DNA of 64,000 bases from VXNE01 sp965200505 (GCA_965200505.1 OZ241343.1:2356001-2420000), one strand, 5' to 3'. Shown: positions 51,922 through 61,009, counted from the stretch's first letter. Translations and numbers: made by a program. Notes: a model not told the origin generated them from the sequence alone.

Positions 51922-54885
51922 TCATTCCACGACGAACTCGACGCTCAGCAGGCGTTCGCCGGTGGGCACCGCGTAACGGCGTCGGTGCGCATCCCGCTTC
52001 CACTTTTGGTACACGTCATCTTCGTGGTTGGCGAGGGCGGCGAGCTGGCCCTCGATCTTCTCCACCGTCGCTTCGGCTTGCTCGACGCGTTGCTGGGCGC
52101 GGGCGCGGTTGTCGGCGCCGATGCTCTGCTCACGCCGCCGTTCCGCCGCGGCCAAGCGCTGCAGGTGCCCGCGTTGCGCCCGCCGCAACACCAAGGCGCG
52201 GTCGGCCAAGTATTGATCGAGTTGCGTCATGGCCTGCTCGAAGCCCCGCTGGTTGGTGTCGGCGACGCGGCCCTGCTCCTCGAATAGCTCCTCATCGACC
52301 ACTTCGTCCAAATGCGCCGCGGTGATGGCGAGCGGCGCAGGCAATTCGGCGATGTCCTCGCAGGGTTGGCGCAGCAACTCCAACGCGGCTTCGGCCGGGC
52401 GCAGCACTTCGCCATCGTCGAACACCGTGGTCGCGCGCAGGCGTTCTTCGGGCTCGAAGCCATCGTAGCGGATGCGTGTCAACGCCAATCGCCCGCGGCT
52501 GCCGCGGCGCTTGCGCAGCGCCGCCGGGGCGGTGGCGTCGAGGTGGAAGCGCACCCGATAAAGGCCGCTGCAGTGGCACCTGGCGTGGGCGATGGCGGCT
52601 TGGATGAGCGGGTGGCCGACATGCAGCGGATCGGCCCCGGCCAAGCCCAAAGCCCCGCCGACCACGACGGTGCCGCCTTCTGCGAACGGTGCCGGCAGAC
52701 GGCTCGAGGCACCAAAGTGAAGCAAGGGCCGTCCGTTGCGTTCGCCCTCGCCCCAAGGAACGCTTTCGGCATCCAGAAATGCCCCCAGCACGGCCTTGAG
52801 TTCGCCATCGAGTTCGGCTAGCGCGGGCGCCAACTCGCTTTGGATGCGGTCGAACACTTGCCGCACGGAAGCGTCCAGTCGCTGTTCGATGAGGCCCACA
52901 GTGCGATCGCGGGTGCGATCCAAGTCTCTGCGGCGGTCCTCCAGCGTGTCGCGCAACTGCCGCAGTTCGGCCTCCACGTCGTCAATGGAGCGGGCCCGCT
53001 CCCAAATCCGCCGCACTTGGGCCTCGAAGTTCGGCCCCAGCGCGGAGGTGAGTGCTTCGGATGAATCTGACCGGGGCGTTTGCAGCACCACGTCGGACAT
53101 GTCGAGCACTTTGCCGAACAAATCCAGCTTGTTGCTCAGGATGTCGAAGGTGAGCACCTGCGCTTGGTTGTCTTCGGCGAGGAAGTTGATCACCGTCACG
53201 TCGCGCCGCTGGCCATAGCGGTGGCAGCGCCCGATGCGTTGCTCGATGCGCTGGGGATTCCACGGCAGATCGTAGTTCACGATGGTGTCGCAGAACTGCA
53301 GGTTCAAGCCCTTGGCGCCGGCTTCCGTGGCGATCATCACGGTCGAGCGGGTGCGGAACTCATGCACCAAAGCCAAGCGCACCGCCACCGCCTGCCCCGG
53401 ACGCAAATGGCGCGGCGTTTCCGCGTCCTCTTCCTCGCGCCAGACACGCAGGGCAGCACTGGCGCGGGGGGAATCATTCACGCCGCGGAACAGGGTGATG
53501 TCCTGTTCGGCCAGCGAAGTTCTCCGCACAAGCAAGTCGTACAAGTAGCCTTGGGTGGTGAGGGATTCCGTGAAGATGAGCACCTTGCGGCGGTCTGGCG
53601 GTCGCTTTAGCAGCTCGCGCACCACCTTGACCAAGCCCTCGGCCTTGCTGTCCTCCGGTAGCGTCTCGGCTCGGTGGATGAATGCCTCGACGCGGGCCAG
53701 TTCTTCTGCGGCTTGCGCAATGTCCGCCCGCGCTGGGGCCGGTTGGCTGGGTTGAGAAGGGGGAAGCGGAGCATCGTCGTCCGACTCGGCGTCATCCTCC
53801 AAATCCTGCGAATCTTGCTCGGGTGCGCTGGCTTGGCCTTGACCCATGTGGCGTTGCAGGCGCGCCGCCACACCCTTGAGGCTGGCCGCCAATGCCGCCT
53901 TGGAGGATGCCATCCGGCGCAGGAAGCCGATGAGCTGCAACTGCCGCGCATTGCCGCTGAACGCCACCAGTTCGGGCTCCAGCAGGTAGTCCGTCACATC
54001 GTCGTACAGCGCCTTTTCCGCCGTGCTCATGCGGTAGGTGTAGAGCTTGGCTTGGCGTCCGACGAAGGGTTTGTCCAGATATGGCATGGCTTGGCGGCGC
54101 AGGGTGCGTTTCACCACCCGCTGCAAGCGGCGTTGTAGCTCGGTGGCTTGTTCGGCGCCGACGCCGCCGGCCTCGCCCGTGAACAGTTCGTCGAAAGTCG
54201 GCTTGTCGCCCAGCAGGGTGCCGGTGCGGTCGATGTACTGCACCAGCGCCCACAACTCGTCCAGCGAGTTCTGCATGGGCGTGGCGGTGAGCAGCAGCAC
54301 CGGTGCCATGCCGTCGCCCATCAGCTTCCGAACACGATGCGCGGTGCGGGCCTGCGGGCTGTCTTCGTTGTAAACGCCGTTCTTGTCGTAGCGCCGGTGG
54401 ATGCCGGCAAACACCTCGTGGGCTTCGTCGATCAGGAACAGTTCGAACGGCGACGCTTGCTGCAGACGCTGGAAGCCGCGTTCGCCTCCGGCGAACTCCC
54501 GCCCGGCGATGAACACCCCGGGCTCCGTGACGGCCACGTTCGCGTCGCTCGCGTCCAGCGCATCGATGCCGAACAGGTCGCGCAGTTCCGCTTGCCACTG
54601 GCCCAGCAGCGGCCGCGGCACTACGACCAGCACCCGGCTCATGCCTTCCGCCAATAGCTGCGCGATGACGAGGCCTGCCTCGATGGTCTTGCCGAGGCCC
54701 ACTTCGTCGGCAAGGATGCAGCCACCGTGGGGAATACGCTCCAACGCGAACATCACGGCTTCGATCTGGTGCGGATTGGGATCTACACGGCCCCGCCGCT
54801 GCGCCGCGACATAGCGGCGCTTCTCGCCCGCCCGGCGCAAGCGCACCAGCGCTTCGGCGTGGTAGCGGCGGTGAATGGGGTGCAA
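51922..54885 (-). CDS. SNF2-family helicase-like ATPase (RapA/HepA-like), 987 aa
   Basis: Superfamily 2 motifs: ILADEVGLGKTIEAGLVI (Walker A, residues about 57-74), LFLIDEAHEVF (DEAH, about 150-160), LLLTATPMQNSLDELWAL, KVLIFTESLTTQGYLYDLL, TEAGAKGLNLQFCDTIVNYD and NPQRIEQRIGRCHRYGQ (motif VI). Between motifs III and IV there is an acidic, proline-rich loop (QDLEDDAESDDDAPLPP). The last about 350 residues are coiled-coil and of unknown fold. It probably translocates on or remodels DNA for the nuclease genes downstream. The start is TTG 54885 with TAGGAA seven nt upstream, and a TACACT box precedes that. It leads the minus-strand row. Confidence 0.87.
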   Translation of the reverse strand: MHPIHRRYHAEALVRLRRAGEKRRYVAAQRRGRVDPNPHQIEAVMFALERIPHGGCILADEVGLGKTIEAGLVIAQLLAEGMSRVLVVVPRPLLGQWQAELRDLFGIDALDASDANVAVTEPGVFIAGREFAGGERGFQRLQQASPFELFLIDEAHEVFAGIHRRYDKNGVYNEDSPQARTAHRVRKLMGDGMAPVLLLTATPMQNSLDELWALVQYIDRTGTLLGDKPTFDELFTGEAGGVGAEQATELQRRLQRVVKRTLRRQAMPYLDKPFVGRQAKLYTYRMSTAEKALYDDVTDYLLEPELVAFSGNARQLQLIGFLRRMASSKAALAASLKGVAARLQRHMGQGQASAPEQDSQDLEDDAESDDDAPLPPSQPSQPAPARADIAQAAEELARVEAFIHRAETLPEDSKAEGLVKVVRELLKRPPDRRKVLIFTESLTTQGYLYDLLVRRTSLAEQDITLFRGVNDSPRASAALRVWREEEDAETPRHLRPGQAVAVRLALVHEFRTRSTVMIATEAGAKGLNLQFCDTIVNYDLPWNPQRIEQRIGRCHRYGQRRDVTVINFLAEDNQAQVLTFDILSNKLDLFGKVLDMSDVVLQTPRSDSSEALTSALGPNFEAQVRRIWERARSIDDVEAELRQLRDTLEDRRRDLDRTRDRTVGLIEQRLDASVRQVFDRIQSELAPALAELDGELKAVLGAFLDAESVPWGEGERNGRPLLHFGASSRLPAPFAEGGTVVVGGALGLAGADPLHVGHPLIQAAIAHARCHCSGLYRVRFHLDATAPAALRKRRGSRGRLALTRIRYDGFEPEERLRATTVFDDGEVLRPAEAALELLRQPCEDIAELPAPLAITAAHLDEVVDEELFEEQGRVADTNQRGFEQAMTQLDQYLADRALVLRRAQRGHLQRLAAAERRREQSIGADNRARAQQRVEQAEATVEKIEGQLAALANHEDDVYQKWKRDAHRRRYAVPTGERLLSVEFVVE

Positions 54886-54893
54886 CGGTACGT

Positions 54894-55029
54894 TCCTACA
54901 GGCTCAGCGGGAGTGTAGCGCATGGCACGGTGGCTGCCGGCGATGGGCGCTGGGCAACTCGCATCGGGGCAGTGGGGAGGATTGTGGGACATCGGGAAGC
55001 AGTGAAACGGACACCGTAAGCCTGTAGGA
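54894..55029. repeat. 11-bp perfect inverted repeat across the divergent helicase/TrlF region
   Basis: TCCTACAGGCT (54894-54904) and AGCCTGTAGGA (55019-55029) are exact reverse complements, 114 bp apart, in the 184-bp divergent region. The left copy includes the helicase ribosome binding site; the right lies 40 nt before the TrlF start. Confidence 0.65.
54912..54917 (-). promoter_or_regulatory. Candidate -10 box of the helicase gene
   Basis: TACACT on the minus strand, 26 nt before the TTG start, giving a leader of about 20 nt that contains the TAGGAA site. The -35 region is weak. Confidence 0.4.
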
Positions 55030-55069
55030 TGCTGTCGGGCTACGACACGGCGGGCACCGGTCGACATCC

Positions 55070-57823
55070 ATGCACGGCTTCAAGAGAAACCATGTTGATG
55101 CGTGGCACCGAGAGGTGCCGGGAGCGCGGTGGTTCAAGGCTGACCTGCATGTCCACACCTTGGACGACTTGCCTGGTCGCCGCGTGAAGGTTCCGGCCGA
55201 GGTCGTTGGAACTCCGTCCTCCAAGGAGGGCATCCGTTCCTATGCACGGCTGCTGCTGCAGGCAGCCGTGCAACGGGGTGTGCGCGTACTCGCGCTCACG
55301 CCCCATTCCGCCCGCATGGGTGAGGCGGGAGAGTCAAGTGCTGTTTGGGGCATCGTCGAAGAGTGGAACGATGGCGTTGACGAGGACGGTAAACCATTTC
55401 GGCACAAGATCTACGCTGTGTTTCCTGGCTTTGAACCATCTCTTGGTGAAGGTCAGAGCGGGTTGCACCTCCTTTTTCTCTTTGACCCGGAGATAGGCCG
55501 TACCAACTATCTGCGGGCATTCGATCTGGTGATGGATCAGCGTCTGCCTTGGAGACAGAACCAGCTGAAGCTATCTGGCAAGACCGCAGCGGAGGCCCTT
55601 GATGCTCTCCGCGACTTCCAGCGAGAGGGCGACGGAAAAAGTGCGATAGCACCGCCTTCGACATGGGACTACCTCGTCTTGGCACCTCACATCGACAGCG
55701 CAAAGGGGATATTCGGTGCTGAGAAAGGCCAGATCCTTGAGCGATTTCCCGTCGAGGAGATCGCCGGTCTTGAGCTCCCGGACGAAAAACTGCCAAAGGA
55801 TGCCTGGTCCAATAGACTTTGGCTTCGAGAAGGCTTGCACCGGCAACGCCATGCTTTTTTCCATGGCAGCGATGCCTACTCCCCGGAGGACATCGGTCAC
55901 CGCTTCACTTGGGTCAAGCTCGCGCAGCCCCGCATTGAGGGCCTGCGACAGGCGTTTCTGGCGGCCGACTCGCGCATTCGCATTGCCTACCGCCGCGGCG
56001 ATGGCGGCGAGTTGGCCGAGATCGAAGATCCGCCTGATGTCACGGTCAGCGGCCGTCCTTGGTTGAAGTCCGTCCGCATATCCGGCGGGGCGTCGTTTTT
56101 CCGTGGGCAAGACGGGGATGAAACGCAGTTCGCTCTCAGCCCCGACCTCACATGCATCATTGGCGGCAGCATGACCGGCAAGAGCACACTGTTGGATGGT
56201 CTGCGCGTACATTCGAAGGCCCCAATGCCAAAGGACGACCATCTCAAGCAACAGGTGCAAGGCCGAGCCAGAGATCGATTTCTTGCCGGCTCTGCCTCGG
56301 TAGAGCTGGAATGCCCCGGCCAAGACCCAACGGGCGCTGCCCATGAACAATGGCCAGCGGTGTTCTACGCGCAAAACGAACTGCAGCGACTGGCCCAAGA
56401 TCCCAACGCCATTGAGGACATTCTCTCGCGTTTGGTTGCCACGGAGACTGACGGCATCAGAAAGCGGGCGGAGAAACTGGGAACACTGGACGTCGAGTTG
56501 GCGCGCTTGGCCAAGCGATTGGACAAGCTGGATCAGGAGTTCGCGGATGCGGAACAAGGTGCCGACCGGGCGAAGCGGGCCGCAGAGCAGCTGGCCGCCT
56601 TCGCCGCTGCCGGCATTGACGAGCTGCACGATGCATCGGCGTCGCACAACCGCTGGCGCCACGCCGCAGCGGCGGCCGCAACGGCACTGTCGGATGCCAA
56701 GGCGGTGCGCGTGGCCGATCTGCCGGAAGACTTGGATGACTTGCCGCTAGTCGCAACGGCCGTGGCCCCCGAAGCTAGGGCTGCCATCCGCCAAAGGATT
56801 GTCGAGGCTCGGCAGCAGTTGTCTTTTTTCACGCAGGGGCTGGCCGATGTCAACGCGCTGTTCTCCGATGTGATGGCGGCACTGGAGAAGCATGTAACGG
56901 TGGTGCGCGAGAACTTGGAACGTAGATTGGCAGAGAGCGGTTTCGACGGTGCCGCCATCAAGGAGTTCGGTTCGCTTAGCCGGCAAGCTGCGCTGGTGGA
57001 AAGCCGTGAGGCCCTGCTGCAAGAGTTGCGGCACAAACGCGACCAGGAAGAGAGCGCCTTCGAGCGTCTTCTCGAAGAGCGCAAAACTGTTGTAGAAGAT
57101 CAGCGGTGCGCCTTTGACCGGGTGATGGACGCCATACATGACGTCGATGGGAGAATTCAGGCTCGACGGCAAAGCAACGGCATATGGACGCCATTAGAGG
57201 AGTTTCTGGTCAGTCTAAAGCAGAGGGGAATCACTCGCTGGTGGAATGAGCTAGAAAACGAAAAGAAGCCTAGCCCCCAGGAACTTCTCGACGGACTGCG
57301 TCACGACCGCCTTGCCGCTTTGGACATGAGCGAGACTGTGCAGAAGACGTTTCGTGAAGTCATGGTCGTGCCCGCGCAACGGGCCTTGGCGGCCATACGC
57401 TGCGAAGATAGCTATTTGCTCGAGTTTGAGCTTGAGGGGGGCGAGTACCGTCGGCTTGAAGACCTCTCTGGGGGACAGCGCGTCAGCGTGCTTTTGTCTT
57501 TGCTGTTGAACACGATGGATTCGCGCCCACTGGTCATCGACCAACCGGAAGACGAACTCGACAACCGTTTTCTGTTCGATGCCGTGTTGCCCGCACTCAA
57601 GCGGCTCAAAGGGCGTCGTCAAGTCATAGTCGCCACCCACAACCCGAACATTGTGGTCAACGGCGATGCCGATCAAGTGATTCAACTGGACGCGACGGCA
57701 AGCAGCGGCCGCATTGCCCAAGCCGGCGCGATAGAAGACGCGGCCGTCCGCGACGCGATCATGCAAACGGTGGACGGCGGCGCCGACGCCTTTCGCTTGC
57801 GGCGCATGAAGTACGGCTTCTAG
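55070..57823 (+). CDS. TrlF-family protein: PHP-type phosphoesterase fused to a Rad50-like ATPase, 917 aa
   Basis: The N-terminal about 340 residues form a PHP domain: FKADLHVHT (H-x-H, about residue 22), VLALTPHS and FFHGSDAYSPEDIGH. The rest is an SMC/Rad50-like ATPase: Walker A IIGGSMTGKSTLLDGL (about 365-372), coiled-coil helices (about 460-760), signature EDLSGGQRVSVLLSLLL (about 797) and Walker B LVIDQPEDELDNRF (about 820). NCBI-style annotation calls this architecture TrlF family AAA-like ATPase; its function is not established. It is divergent from the helicase and ends 9 bp before the AlbA_2 gene. Base composition is slightly lower in GC than core genes. A PHP metal site suggests phosphoester or nucleic-acid cleavage. 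Confidence 0.87.
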   Translation: MHGFKRNHVDAWHREVPGARWFKADLHVHTLDDLPGRRVKVPAEVVGTPSSKEGIRSYARLLLQAAVQRGVRVLALTPHSARMGEAGESSAVWGIVEEWNDGVDEDGKPFRHKIYAVFPGFEPSLGEGQSGLHLLFLFDPEIGRTNYLRAFDLVMDQRLPWRQNQLKLSGKTAAEALDALRDFQREGDGKSAIAPPSTWDYLVLAPHIDSAKGIFGAEKGQILERFPVEEIAGLELPDEKLPKDAWSNRLWLREGLHRQRHAFFHGSDAYSPEDIGHRFTWVKLAQPRIEGLRQAFLAADSRIRIAYRRGDGGELAEIEDPPDVTVSGRPWLKSVRISGGASFFRGQDGDETQFALSPDLTCIIGGSMTGKSTLLDGLRVHSKAPMPKDDHLKQQVQGRARDRFLAGSASVELECPGQDPTGAAHEQWPAVFYAQNELQRLAQDPNAIEDILSRLVATETDGIRKRAEKLGTLDVELARLAKRLDKLDQEFADAEQGADRAKRAAEQLAAFAAAGIDELHDASASHNRWRHAAAAAATALSDAKAVRVADLPEDLDDLPLVATAVAPEARAAIRQRIVEARQQLSFFTQGLADVNALFSDVMAALEKHVTVVRENLERRLAESGFDGAAIKEFGSLSRQAALVESREALLQELRHKRDQEESAFERLLEERKTVVEDQRCAFDRVMDAIHDVDGRIQARRQSNGIWTPLEEFLVSLKQRGITRWWNELENEKKPSPQELLDGLRHDRLAALDMSETVQKTFREVMVVPAQRALAAIRCEDSYLLEFELEGGEYRRLEDLSGGQRVSVLLSLLLNTMDSRPLVIDQPEDELDNRFLFDAVLPALKRLKGRRQVIVATHNPNIVVNGDADQVIQLDATASSGRIAQAGAIEDAAVRDAIMQTVDGGADAFRLRRMKYGF

Positions 57824-57832
57824 TGTTTCGTC

Positions 57833-59032
57833 ATGGATTGGGCAGACATCCTGAATCGCATTGAGGAGGGGGAAGGAGAAAGCACCGAATTCAAACGCGG
57901 CCTAGGTGATGGCACCCAAGTCTGCAGGGCGATGTGCGCCTTCGCCAACACCGAAGGTGGCACGATCGTGCTTGGCGTGGACGATGAACAGCGAATCGTC
58001 GGCGTCAAGGAGGGACCGGAAAGGGTGCAGGAACGTTTGACACGCTTCCTCGGTACTGGATGTAGTGCCCCTGTTTCCGCGAGTCTGGGTAGATACCTGG
58101 ATCCGAAGGGCTGGGTACATTGGATTGAGGTGCCGAAACAAAGGGGCTTGGAGCCGCTGCGCTGCGACGGGCGAGTGTGGATCCGCCGAGCTCGCAGCAC
58201 GGCTGAGCCGTCTGCGACGGAGTTGCAGGAGCTCTACAACGCCTTTGGCTACATCCTCACCGAGGAACGCACCATCCAGGCGGCCGATTCGTCTCATTTG
58301 GACGTGCAGAAGTACATTGACTACCTCACCGCTCAAGGGCTGGACACCACAGACGAACCGCAACCAGACGCCGAAAGTGATCTGCGGAACGGCGGAGCCT
58401 TGGCGGAATTGGGCGGCGAACTACGATCGACGCTGTTTGGTGTGCTGGCCTTTGGAAAGGCACCGCAGAAGTATGTGCAGACGGCCAACTTTTGGATTGA
58501 AGGGGTGGCCTACGACGGGACCGACCGGGCCGCCAACACGTTACAGGTTGGTGAAGGCAAAGGAACGGTGGACGAGCAAGTGCGTCGCGCCGTGGGCTGG
58601 TTTGCCGGGCTGGGCCGCTTCGAGCGGTATGGGAACTTGCTACGCGAAGATCGCGACTTGCTGCCGAGCAGAGCGATCCGGGAGGCGCTCGTCAATGCCG
58701 TGGCGCACCGGGACTATGCCATCGTCGGTTCGAACATATTGCTTGAGGTGTTCTCGGATCATGTGGATGTGACGAGCCCTGGTTCGCTTCCGAACCACAT
58801 GCGCGTGGAACAGGTTATGCGGGGTGCGCTGCCCAGGGCGCGGAACCAACAGCTAACGCACTTCTTGCTGGTGGCCCGCTTGATGGAGAAGCGCGGCAGG
58901 GGCTGGCCGCTAATGCGCGGATTGATGCGCGACTTCAACGGCACGGAGCCGGAATTGCTATCCGACCCAGACAGTCGTGTAGTGCGTGTCCGCTTCTGGT
59001 TGGGCAGTGACCGGGCGGCGCAAAGCCCTTGA
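57833..59032 (+). CDS. AlbA_2 / RecG-C-like putative regulator or ATPase, 399 aa
   Basis: The N-terminal AlbA_2 (Schlafen-like) domain reads ESTEFKRG and FANTEGGTIVLGVDDEQRIVG (about residues 16-70). The C-terminal half has the HATPase_c_4/RecG-C pattern: IREALVNAVAHRDYAIVGSN, DHVDVTSPGSLPN and RNQQLTHFLLVARLMEKRGRGW. Such proteins are annotated as putative transcriptional regulators or RNA-binding factors and are frequent in defence loci. It begins 9 bp after the TrlF gene and is surely co-transcribed. It could regulate the divergent cluster through the inverted repeat between them; that link is inference. Confidence 0.87.
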   Translation: MDWADILNRIEEGEGESTEFKRGLGDGTQVCRAMCAFANTEGGTIVLGVDDEQRIVGVKEGPERVQERLTRFLGTGCSAPVSASLGRYLDPKGWVHWIEVPKQRGLEPLRCDGRVWIRRARSTAEPSATELQELYNAFGYILTEERTIQAADSSHLDVQKYIDYLTAQGLDTTDEPQPDAESDLRNGGALAELGGELRSTLFGVLAFGKAPQKYVQTANFWIEGVAYDGTDRAANTLQVGEGKGTVDEQVRRAVGWFAGLGRFERYGNLLREDRDLLPSRAIREALVNAVAHRDYAIVGSNILLEVFSDHVDVTSPGSLPNHMRVEQVMRGALPRARNQQLTHFLLVARLMEKRGRGWPLMRGLMRDFNGTEPELLSDPDSRVVRVRFWLGSDRAAQSP

Positions 59033-59086
59033 CGGCTTGGGCGAATCTTTCATTGTCTGTTCGCTCGTGGATGCACCTCGCTGGAG

Positions 59087-59092
59087 TACACT
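59087..59092 (+). promoter_or_regulatory. Candidate -10 box, leaderless start of the HEAT-like gene
   Basis: TACACT ends 7 nt before ATG 59100. The gap is the GC-only GCCCGCC and lacks a Shine-Dalgarno sequence, so a leaderless mRNA is likely. Confidence 0.45.
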
Positions 59093-59099
59093 GCCCGCC

Positions 59100-59720
59100 A
59101 TGGACAAGCCAGCGTCGCAAGATCGCATCTCCCAACTCCTCACCGCCTTGCGCGGGGACGATCACCAAGCCCGTTGCGCGGCGCTGGCGGCGCTTTGCCC
59201 GTGTCGCCGGGGGCGGCGGCGGGATTTGGGAACTTGGCGCGAGATCTTCCGCCGCGCCAAGGATGGCGGCCAGCGGGAGCGGGACCTTGCGGCGCATGCC
59301 ATCGGCACCTTGACGGAGAAGGCGCAAGGCAGCGACGAGTGGCGTCAGGTGCTGCGGGCGCTGCGGCCGGAGCTTGACGCGCTCACGCGGCATCCGCGCG
59401 CCGCGAGTGCGGTGTTGCGGCAGATGAAGCGCAACTGCAATCAGAGCGAACGCCGCGGCGAAGCGCTGCGGCGCTTGCGTCGGTGTCGCCAAGCGTTGCG
59501 CCTCGCCACGCCAGTGGAAGTGGCGGGGTGGGTGAACGACACGCTGGCACTCAGCGGGCGGCGGCGTGTCGGGCCGAGCGATCCGGGTGTGCAACGCATG
59601 TCGCAATGGCTGCGCCATCGCGTGAAGTTCCAGCCCGGTCGCGCCACGCGGCAGGCCGAACTCTTGGATCGTGCGCGGCGCTATCTGCCGGCCTTGTTCC
59701 AAGGCGCCGCCGTGGACTAG
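59100..59720 (+). CDS. HEAT-repeat-like hypothetical protein, 206 aa
   Basis: This is a short, very basic helical protein. The first half (ARCAALAALCPCRRGRRRDL, TWREIFRRAKDGGQRERDLAAHAIGTL) looks like HEAT-type paired helices with a CPC doublet. The second half is Arg-rich (RRLRRCRQALRLATP). No family is certain; HEAT-like proteins are usually scaffolds or nucleic-acid binding. ATG 59100 is preferred, because the frame upstream is shadow of the AlbA_2 gene and the -10 box fits a leaderless start. It follows the AlbA_2 gene by 67 bp but has its own promoter signal and codon use like the core genome. Confidence 0.65.
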   Translation: MDKPASQDRISQLLTALRGDDHQARCAALAALCPCRRGRRRDLGTWREIFRRAKDGGQRERDLAAHAIGTLTEKAQGSDEWRQVLRALRPELDALTRHPRAASAVLRQMKRNCNQSERRGEALRRLRRCRQALRLATPVEVAGWVNDTLALSGRRRVGPSDPGVQRMSQWLRHRVKFQPGRATRQAELLDRARRYLPALFQGAAVD

Positions 59721-59805
59721 CGCCGTTGCGCCGCAAGCGCTGAGCACATCCGCCAGCGGGTGGCGCCACGGCGTGGCGAGAGCCGGTCGCACCCGTTCGA
59801 AGGGG

Positions 59806-59811
59806 TACAAT
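59806..59811 (+). promoter_or_regulatory. Candidate -10 box, leaderless start of the amidohydrolase gene
   Basis: TACAAT ends 7 nt before GTG 59819. The spacer CCGGCGC has no Shine-Dalgarno sequence. Confidence 0.45.
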
Positions 59812-59818
59812 CCGGCGC

Positions 59819-61009
59819 GTGGAACGGGTCACTTATCGCAACGTGCGCGTCTGGGATGGTGTGGCGGATGGCTATGCCGAAGCGGACAGCGTGACGGTGG
59901 CCGGTGGCCGCATCGTGGCGGTGGGCGAGGTGCCCCGCAGCGCCAACAACGGCACCAATGGCCGCGACATGGCCGGCACGACGGCGCTGCCCGGCCTCAT
60001 GGACGCCCATGTCCACATGACCCTCGATCCAAACCTTAGAACGCCGGTGGAGCAGCTTGCCCTCTCCGACGACGCCCTTGTCGCCGGCATCGAGCAGCGC
60101 GCCTTGGCCATGGCGCAGGCCGGCATCACCACCGCGCGGGATTTGGGCGGTGGCAAGTGGCTGGAACTAGGTGTGCGGGATCGCATCCTGGGCGGCGATC
60201 TGCCGGGCCCGCGCCTGCTTTGCGCCGGCCAGCCGGTGACGAGCCCGCATGGCCACTGCCACTTCTGGGGTGGCGAAGCGGTGGATGCGGAAAGCGCCGC
60301 CGCGGTGATCGAACGTCAAGCCCAACATGGCGTCGATCTCATCAAGGTGATGGCCACCGGAGGCTTCATCACCGAGGGTTCAGCGCCCGGCGATGCGCAA
60401 TATGACGCGGAGACGCTGGCCACCATCGTCAACTGCGCCCGCCAACATGGCTATGACGTGGCGGCGCACTGCCACGGCACGGAGGGCATAGACCATGCCG
60501 CGCGGGCCGGCGTCACCACCATCGAACATTGCTCTTGGATCGGGAAGGGTGGCGGCCGGGAAGGCTGCATCCCGGCGGTGGCCGAGCGCATCGTGGCCAA
60601 CGGCGTGTGGGTGTCTCCGACCATCAGCGCCGGCTGGCGGCGTTTCATCGGCGGCAAGTTGGAATGTACGGTGCAACGCTCCTTCGCCCGGATGCGCGCA
60701 GCGGGCGTGCGCCTCATCGCCTCGACGGATGCCGGCATCCCCAACGTGTTCCACCACGACTTGCCGCGTGCCTTGCCGGTGTTCGCCCACTTCGCGGGTT
60801 TGACGCCGGCCGAAACCCTGCGCACCGCGACGTCGGATTGCGCCGCGGCGCTCGGCTTGGGCCGGGAAACGGGGCGACTGGCACCGGGCTATGTGGCGGA
60901 TGTGTTGTTCGTGGAGGGGGATCCATTGGCGGATCTAAGTGTTTTGGAATCCCCGGCTTTGGTGTTGGCGCGTGGCCGGGAAATCGCGCCGGAGGGAGGA
61001 AACCCATGA
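59819..61009 (+). CDS. Amidohydrolase-family metal-dependent hydrolase (imidazolonepropionase-like), 396 aa
   Basis: TIM-barrel amidohydrolase motifs: GLMDAHVHM (H-x-H metal site, about residues 59-67), TTARDLGG, VDLIKVMATGG (possible carboxylated Lys), AAHCHG, TIEHCSW and IASTDAGIPN (catalytic Asp). The C-terminal APGYVADVLFVEGDPL is the usual small beta domain. Such enzymes hydrolyse cyclic amides, aryl-dialkyl compounds or Xaa-Pro-like peptides; the substrate is unknown. The start is GTG 59819. Its stop overlaps the next gene (ATGA), so it is coupled to an acyl-CoA dehydrogenase and probably to a catabolic unit. Confidence 0.87.
   Translation: MERVTYRNVRVWDGVADGYAEADSVTVAGGRIVAVGEVPRSANNGTNGRDMAGTTALPGLMDAHVHMTLDPNLRTPVEQLALSDDALVAGIEQRALAMAQAGITTARDLGGGKWLELGVRDRILGGDLPGPRLLCAGQPVTSPHGHCHFWGGEAVDAESAAAVIERQAQHGVDLIKVMATGGFITEGSAPGDAQYDAETLATIVNCARQHGYDVAAHCHGTEGIDHAARAGVTTIEHCSWIGKGGGREGCIPAVAERIVANGVWVSPTISAGWRRFIGGKLECTVQRSFARMRAAGVRLIASTDAGIPNVFHHDLPRALPVFAHFAGLTPAETLRTATSDCAAALGLGRETGRLAPGYVADVLFVEGDPLADLSVLESPALVLARGREIAPEGGNP

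Noticed and set aside
45195..59032. Assignment of the cluster to BREX, DISARM, Dnd/Ssp or a restriction-modification system
   Set aside because: The hallmark genes of those systems (PglX/PglZ, DrmA/B with methylase, DndBCDE, restriction and specificity subunits) are absent.
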